Source of the DNA: JBIOWF01 sp044868295
GTDB lineage: Bacteria; Actinomycetota; Actinomycetes; Streptosporangiales; Streptosporangiaceae
DNA: 28,153 bases
NCBI GenBank assembly: GCA_044868295.1
Contig: JBIOWF010000290.1
Coordinates: 1-28,153 of the forward strand
Direction: 5' to 3'
In this document: positions 23,225 through 28,153 of the stretch, one piece after another
Layout of the letters: each line of letters begins with the position of its first letter
How positions within the stretch are numbered: the stretch's first letter is position 1
Notes under the pieces: model-generated
What the model saw: the letters and a program-made list of their open reading frames with translations, nothing else
Told to the model about the DNA's origin: nothing
Databases searched by the model: none
Translations under genes and position numbers: made by a program

Positions 23225-24277
23225 TCAGTCAACCTGCGTCGGGAGTCCACGGCGCGAGCGGACCGGCGATAGGAAGACGGGTAGGAAGGCGAGCCCCAGA
23301 ACGACGCCACCCGTCCAAAGCGCTGTGCCGAGGGTGGCGAACTCACCGATCAGGCCGGCAAGAACGGCGCCGATCGCGAATGCCCCTGTGAGCAGGAAGC
23401 GGAAGGTCGCGTTCATACGACCGAGAAGCGGGTGTGGTGTCAACCGCTGCCTCAGGCTGACGCCCAGCACGTTGTCCATGCCCGTCTTGAACATGACCAG
23501 GACCCAGCCGGTCCCCGCAAGCCACAGCCGAGGGCCACTACCGACGAGCGGCAGCAGCAATCCGGCGGGCGCCAGGCACAGGCCGACGATGCCGAGGGAT
23601 CGGCCATAACCCAGTCGGCTGCCGATCGGGCGGGCGCAGCAGGCCCCGAGGAGAAGGCCGACTCCACCTGCCGCCCAGAACAGCCCCAACACGCCGGCCG
23701 AGAGGCCGAGTTGGCGGACGAACAGAATCGGCAGCATGGTGTTGATGATCCGCATGCCGAGATTCGTGAGAGCGCCCGTGAGTGCCAGAGCGCGCAGTTC
23801 CCCATTGCTCCAGACATGACGCACACCCTCCGAGATCTGCCGTCGCAACCCGGTGGCCTGCTCGGGAGCGCGAGCCTTGGGCGCCGGGGTGCGGCGCATC
23901 GCGGCCAGGTGAAAGGCCGACAACAGATGGCTGACGGCGGTGCACACCACCGCCACAGGTCCGGTGAGCAGTTGGACCAGTTCCCCGCCCGCGCTTCGGC
24001 CGACCACATTTCCGGCGGCCGCAAGGCTCATCACGGCGGCGTTCGCCGGGATGAGGCCGTCGCGGTCGACGATCTGAGGAAGTACGCTCTGCGAGGTCAC
24101 ATCGAAGAAGACGGTGGCGCAGCCGTACAGCAGCACAACGACATACAGTTGTGTGAGCGTAAGGGCACCCAGCCACCACGCCAGCGGGATGGACATGAAC
24201 AGAAGAGCTCGGGCCAGGTCTGCGGCGATCAGCACGTTTCGCTGACGCATTCGGTCCACCCATGCTCCGGTCGGCAA
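23225..24277 (-). pseudogene. MFS exporter lacking its N-terminus
   Basis: About 350 residues of a major facilitator superfamily drug/macrolide-type exporter remain. Homology starts with TGAWVDRMRQRNVLIAADLARA, the A-like loop motif after the second membrane helix; about 50-60 residues with the first two helices and the true start are absent. The remaining ten or so helices are intact, including LLYGCATVFFDVTSQSVLPQIV and GLLLGACCARPIGSRLGYGR, and end with a normal stop at 23225. A TTG at 24277 opens the frame formally, but without the first helices a working carrier is unlikely. The frame passes leftward directly from the NRPS remnant, with a breakpoint between about 24300 and 24345. It probably once exported the product of that NRPS. 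Confidence 0.8.
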
Positions 24278-24339
24278 CAGCGACCCGAGGAGACTCCCCG
24301 AACGAGTGACCGTCTCGGTGAAGGTCTCGATAGCAGCCG

Positions 24340-25175
24340 GTCCAGGACCACGAAGGAGGAGGGCATGAGATAGGCGGGCAACTGCTTCTCAAGCTGGTCC
24401 CGCAGTCTGTCCACGCAGAACCCGTCACCGTCCTCAGGGACGACGTACGCGGTCATGCGCTTGTCTCCGGGACGGTCTTCACGCACTATGACTGCGGCCT
24501 GGCGGACCCCGTGGGCGGAACCGATGGCCGATCCCACCTCGCCGGGTTCGATCCGATAGCCACGGATCTTCACCTGATCGTCGACTCGACCCAGGAACTC
24601 CAGCAGCCCGTCCGCTCGCCAGCGCACCTTGTCGCCGGTTCGGTACATCCGACTCCCCGGCGGACCGAACGGGTTCGCGACGACGCCAACAACTCCTCCC
24701 CACCCGTGTAGATCCTCTTCAGGGAAACTCCGTGGGCGGCCAGTAGCGGAAGCACCTCGGCCAGCAAGGACGGCACGAACACCGCGTGTGTTACCGCGTT
24801 CCGGCGGATACAGTCCGCGAGGGCCCGGACATCCGCCATGTTCCCCTCGGTCGCGATGCACAGTTGCGCACCACAGATCAAGGGGAGCCAGGTTTCACAC
24901 ATCGACGCGTCGAATGACACGGACATCCAACTGAGCATCACATCGCCGGGCGCCAGAGTATGTGTGCTTCTCAGCCAGAGCATGGCGATGATGAGTGCGA
25001 ACCCCCGGGGCAGACAGATCCCCACGAGCCGTTCCGGACCGGCTCCGCGGGCCACCAGATGGTGGGCGAGCCGATTGGCCGCGGCCTCCAGCTCCGCGTA
25101 GGTCATCGTTTCGTCCCGGCACCGCAGTGCGATCGCGTCCGGGGTCAGGGCGGCCTGCGCTTCGAAGAGGCGATG
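24340..25175 (-). pseudogene. NRPS adenylation domain remnant with two internal deletions
   Basis: Three pieces of one amino-acid-activating domain occur in correct order on the minus strand. Piece 1 (25175 to about 24975) runs HRLFEAQAALTPDAIALRC to LVGICLPRGFALIIAML, covering motifs A1-A2. Piece 2 (about 24970-24688) has LAPGDVMLSWMSVSFDASMCETW and ends IYTGGEEL, motif A4 and after. Piece 3, in another frame (about 24680-24340), runs VANPFGPPGSRMYRTGD (A7) through LGRVDDQVKIRGYRIEPGE (A8) to LMPSSFVVLDRL. Motifs A3 (SGSTG-PKG), A5, A6 and A10 are missing, as are condensation and carrier domains. It cannot make an active enzyme, and the substrate code is not recoverable because the pocket residues are mostly lost. 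Confidence 0.85.
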
Positions 25176-25176
25176 A

Positions 25177-25335
25177 GTGGTGTGGGACCGAATGTTCGTG
25201 CACGGCAGCGGCCCCAACACGTCGGTTGAGGATCGCCGCGGCATGGTGATCGTCTTCGCTGACGGCGCCGCGGAGGATTTCCGCGCACGCGATGTGATGA
25301 CACTGGAAGACATTCGCGCCTTGGCTGACAACTGA
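25177..25335 (+). pseudogene. C-terminal fragment of a phytanoyl-CoA dioxygenase-like (PhyH) enzyme
   Basis: After an in-frame TGA at 25174, 52 codons on the plus strand read WDRMFVHGSGPNTSVEDRRG and continue through VIVFADGAAEDFRARDVMTL to a stop at 25335. The HGSGPN-S----RRG pattern is the distal iron-ligand His and the 2-oxoglutarate-binding Arg of PhyH-type non-haem iron oxygenases, which hydroxylate or halogenate amino acids and lipids. The first about 200 residues, with the HxD ligands, are gone. The break is immediately at the first codon of the NRPS remnant on the opposite strand. I infer a relic of a tailoring gene, such as an amino acid hydroxylase. Confidence 0.65.
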
Positions 25336-25391
25336 GCCCTGATCATGCCCTGGTTGTGCGATATATGGCGGGGCCCGAGTGGACCTGCGGC

Positions 25392-26954
25392 CTAATCGTC
25401 GTGAGCTCGATCGTCTTCAGCTCTGCTGAGACCGAAACGGTTGAGGAAGACGGTCAGGGGTCCTTCGGCGAGTTTGCCCTTCCGGCGCGCCTTGCTGAGA
25501 TCGCGGGCCAACTCCTGGATCTTCTTCTGCGCTTCCCGGGTGTTACCCTCGGCGAGCTTCTCGGCCGCTTCGCGGATCTTCTGATGTGCCTTGTCCGCGA
25601 GTTTCGGGTCGATCCCGCCGCTGCCCTGCTGAGCGCTCACCGCACGGTCCAAGGCGCTCAACCACGTGCGTGGGTCTCGGGCGGCCGGCCGGGACGGCGT
25701 CGAGGCCGGTGTAGGCGTCGGCTGCGCTGTGGGCTTCGTGGTCTCGGTGGCTGTGACCGACGGCGTGGGCTGCCGCCGCTCACTGACAGACGCGGTGGCG
25801 GCCGACGGAATCGGGGCGGCGGCCTGGCCCGCCGGGCCGGAATAGGCCACCACCCCCAGGGCGACGATCATGATGGCGCCGAGGGCCACGGCGAGTTGGA
25901 CGAGCAGATGTCGCCCCTGCGGTGGCGCGGCGGCCGGGCCAGGTGGCGGCGCATCCAGTAAGGCGGTGTCACCGGCGCGAGCGACGTGCGGCGGAGGAAC
26001 GGCCGTGGTCGGTGTCGAGCGCCCGACCGGCGCGATCGGAGCGATCGTCGTGACAGCCGGAGCGATCGGGGGAGCCGTCGCGGTCGGTGTCGGGTGCCCG
26101 GTATGCCGTCCTAGAGCGTGAGCCGAGGGCAGGGCGGCCAGGATCTGCCGGACCTGCTCGGCACTCCTGGGCCGGTCAGCCGGGTTCTTGGCCAGCATGG
26201 CCAGGATCAGTCGTTCCAGCTCGACGGGGATGTCCGGCCGGTGGCTGCTGGGCCGGGCGGGGGATCGGTGGACGTGCTGGTAGACCAGCTCTGGTGCCGA
26301 GCCGGTGAAGGGCGGTTGCCCGCACAGCAGCTCGTAGGCCACGCAGCCGAGCCCGTACAGGTCGCAGGCGGCCTGCCCGCCAGATCCGTCGATCTGTTCG
26401 GGGGCGAGGTAGGCGGCGGTGCCCACGATGGTGCCGACCCTGGTCAACCGAGCGGCTTCGGCGGCGATGTGCGCCAACCCGAAGTCGACGACCTTGAGCG
26501 TGCCGTTGCCGCTCAGATGAAGGTTGGCCGGCTTGATGTCGCGATGCACCACACCGACCTGGTGCGCCGCCGCCAGCCCCGCGGCGGCCTGGGCGAGCAG
26601 GACGCAGGCCTCGGCGACGGGCAACCGGCCCCGCGCGGCCAGTTCGTCGGCCAGGCTGCGGCCGGTGAGCAGCTCCATCACCAGAAAGCGGCGGTTTCCG
26701 TCCTGGCCGACGTCCAGCACGGTGACCGCGTTGGGGTGCACGATCTGCGCCGCTGCCCGCGCCTCGCGAGCGAAACGCTCAGCGGCGGCGATGTCGCCCA
26801 CCAGAGGATCGAGGATCTTGACTGCGACCGCCGTGTCAAGCCGATGATCGTGGCCGCGCCACACTTCGGCCATGCCGCCCCGGCCGATCAGCGCCTGCAG
26901 CTGATACCGTCCCGCGATCAAAGCAGGCCCCACCTTCGGCATGTCCGCACCCAT
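25392..26954 (-). CDS. Transmembrane serine/threonine protein kinase
   Basis: From the ATG at 26954 the product is 520 residues. The Hanks-type kinase domain (about 16-272) is complete: glycine loop IGRGGMAEV (23-31), Lys in AVKIL (K46), catalytic HRDIKPAN (137-144), DFG (157-159) and LAPEQ (183-187). A Pro/Thr/Ala linker leads to one membrane helix (about 349-372), then an external Pro/Thr stretch and a charged helical tail (about 427-520) with ADKAHQKIREAAEKLAEGN-type heptad character. It has no PASTA repeats, so it is not PknB. The tail, perhaps a coiled coil, may sense or bind a partner. ATG at 26942 (MPKVGP) is the other plausible start; neither has a strong ribosome site. No phosphatase is adjacent. 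Confidence 0.93.
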   Translation of the reverse strand: MGADMPKVGPALIAGRYQLQALIGRGGMAEVWRGHDHRLDTAVAVKILDPLVGDIAAAERFAREARAAAQIVHPNAVTVLDVGQDGNRRFLVMELLTGRSLADELAARGRLPVAEACVLLAQAAAGLAAAHQVGVVHRDIKPANLHLSGNGTLKVVDFGLAHIAAEAARLTRVGTIVGTAAYLAPEQIDGSGGQAACDLYGLGCVAYELLCGQPPFTGSAPELVYQHVHRSPARPSSHRPDIPVELERLILAMLAKNPADRPRSAEQVRQILAALPSAHALGRHTGHPTPTATAPPIAPAVTTIAPIAPVGRSTPTTAVPPPHVARAGDTALLDAPPPGPAAAPPQGRHLLVQLAVALGAIMIVALGVVAYSGPAGQAAAPIPSAATASVSERRQPTPSVTATETTKPTAQPTPTPASTPSRPAARDPRTWLSALDRAVSAQQGSGGIDPKLADKAHQKIREAAEKLAEGNTREAQKKIQELARDLSKARRKGKLAEGPLTVFLNRFGLSRAEDDRAHDD

Positions 26955-27077
26955 CGGTTCATATCCCACGCAGTTCGGGGCAACCCTACGGGTGATCCGT
27001 ACCGCCCGGGCAAATCGATGATCCTCTAGATGTGCCCAGCCCGCTCCTGGACATGCGCCCAGGGGTCGCACCGGGCG

Positions 27078-28049
27078 CTACGGCAATGGCGCCGCCTTGG
27101 CCGTGCTCCTGCGCACGACGAGGTGTGGTTCGAGCACGATGTCCTGATCCTGGGTGCGGTCTCCCTCAAGGCGCTCGATCGCCGCGGCGACGGCGAGCCG
27201 GGCCTGCTCCTTGGGCGCCTGGCTGACGGTGGTGAGGTTGATGCGGTGCAGCTGGGCGAGGGTGCTGTTGTCGTAGCCGGTGACGGATACCCGTTCGGGC
27301 ACGTTGATGTGGGCGCGGTCGAGGTGGTCGAGCACGCCGACCGCGCAGCGGTCGTTGTAGGCGACAACGGCCGTCACGCCGCCTGACAGGTCGAGCGTTT
27401 CGGCGGCGCGGATGCCGTCGCGTTCGGTTTCCCCACCGTGCAGGACCGTCGGGGGCAGCCCGTGGCGGCCCATGGCCAGCGTGTAAGCGCGTCGCCGGTC
27501 GACGGAGACGAAGCCGTCGCCTCCGTCGATGTGCGCGATCCGCCGATGGCCGAGGTCGACGAGGTGATCGACGAGCAGGCCGAGGCCCTCCTGGTCAGCG
27601 GTCCGGACGACGTCGAACCCGGGTAGGTCGATGGGGCGGCCGACGGAGACGACGGGCACTCCCGCGGTGAGCTCGGCCAACTCCTTGGCCGGCAGGACCG
27701 ATCCGAGGAGGAAGAGGGCTTCGCAGCGGAAGTCGAGCAGGGTTTCGATCGCCTGTCGTTCGTCGTGGGACGGCGTCACGGCACCGAGTCCGAGATCGTA
27801 GCCGCCTTGGTCGGCGACTCGCTGGATCTCTTCGACCAGTTCCGCGTGGAACGGGTTGCTCGGTGTCACCGTGACGCCCAGCATGCGGGAGCGGCGACGG
27901 GCGAGGAGGCTGGCCGTCCGGTTGGTGCGGTAGCCGAGCCGATCGGCGATCTCCAGCACGCGGGCGGTGGTCTCGGCGCTCGGGCCGGGATTGCCGTTGA
28001 GGATCAACGACACCAGCCCCTTGGAGACCAGGGCTGAAGGAGTTCTCAC
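27078..28049 (-). pseudogene. LacI-family regulator with first DNA-binding helix removed by an insertion sequence
   Basis: The frame gives 323 residues from a GTG at 28049, but the first seven (MRTPSAL) are coded by the insertion sequence. Genuine LacI homology starts at residue 8 with VSKGLVSLILNGNPGPSAETTARVLEIADRLGYR, the recognition helix and hinge; the usual preceding segment of about 15 residues (VTI-DVA--AG) is missing. The ligand-binding part is full length (GVTVTPSNPFHAELVEEIQR to VVRRSTAKAAPLP). Losing helix 1 should destroy the helix-turn-helix, so operator binding is unlikely. The GTG with a weak upstream site could still express a ligand-binding dimer. No target genes are visible; they may lie beyond the element. 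Confidence 0.8.
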
Positions 28050-28153
28050 ATCGTGAGACCAAGGGCGATCAGCGGGTTGCAGAAGTCATCGCGGGCCCAG
28101 CGGGTGCCCGCAGCAATGTTGGTGAAGTTGAGCAGGCGTAGCGCGCCGATCGC
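28029..28153 (-). mobile_element. End of an insertion sequence, probably ISAs1 family
   Basis: The element starts where LacI homology stops, with an end sequence CAGGGCTGAAGGAGTTCTCA (from 28029), the CAGGG start being like many IS ends of the ISAs1 group. The transposase coding end lies 17 bases inside. The other end, the matching inverted repeat and the target duplication are outside the window. If the insertion was recent, the bases just left of 28029 (such as TTGGAGAC) should recur at the far end. Confidence 0.65.
28046..28153 (-). CDS. Transposase C-terminus (ISAs1-like), 5' part outside the window
   Basis: Thirty-five residues and a TGA stop are visible. The segment AIGALRLLNFTNIAAGTRWA followed by RDDFCNPLIALGL matches, from memory, the C-terminal end of ISAs1-family DDE transposases (typically AIGALR---NIAAGLR--ARD--RPLALLG). 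The usual Arg-Pro before LALLG is Asn-Pro here. The active-site residues lie outside the window. It overlaps the GTG of the truncated LacI frame on the same strand. Confidence 0.6.
   Translation of the reverse strand, partial: AIGALRLLNFTNIAAGTRWARDDFCNPLIALGLTM

Overview
The window is high-GC DNA with many GTG starts, overlapping ATGA/GTGA gene junctions and Pro/Thr/Arg-rich low-complexity coding. This points to a filamentous actinobacterium, probably Streptosporangiaceae-like, although the genus cannot be fixed from the window. No rRNA, tRNA or CRISPR array was found.

Left part (1-7437, all minus strand): a compact six-gene unit. From upstream to downstream it encodes a single-pass membrane protein, a secreted Pro/Thr/Ser-rich protein, a sigma-factor-like protein fused to a zinc-finger (H-x3-C-x2-C) segment, a membrane segment and an extracytoplasmic beta domain, a MinD/ParA-type ATPase, a small membrane-anchored protein, and a second secreted Pro-rich protein that runs off the left edge. 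Two junctions overlap and the others are tight, so this is probably one operon. Its first gene may have a leaderless transcript. I infer an envelope-associated assembly, secretion or signalling function; no substrate can be read from the sequence.

Middle part (8057-16451): a pseudouridine catabolism pair (psuK with an N-terminal winged helix, then psuG). Next come an AraC-type regulator with a VOC-fold protein, a striking array of eleven 16-bp degenerate repeats, a three-gene sugar-type ABC importer (binding lipoprotein, RbsC-like permease, RbsA-like ATPase), and a divergent 3-hydroxyisobutyrate-dehydrogenase-family reductase. The importer could feed PsuKG or the reductase, but the sequence does not prove a shared substrate.

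Regulator-rich part (16470-23122, all minus): a large ATP-binding LuxR regulator, two near-identical palindromic operators of LacI type with no obvious target gene, a LacI regulator, a DUF2000 protein, an Lrp/AsnC regulator and a complete glucose-6-phosphate isomerase (pgi).

Right part (23225-28153): a gene graveyard. It holds an MFS exporter without its N-terminus, an NRPS adenylation domain with two internal deletions, and the C-terminal tail of a phytanoyl-CoA-dioxygenase-like enzyme on the other strand. Together these look like the debris of a natural-product cluster, or possibly an assembly chimera. An intact transmembrane Ser/Thr kinase follows. Last is a LacI regulator whose first DNA-binding helix has been removed by an insertion sequence; the end of that element, probably ISAs1 family, closes the window.
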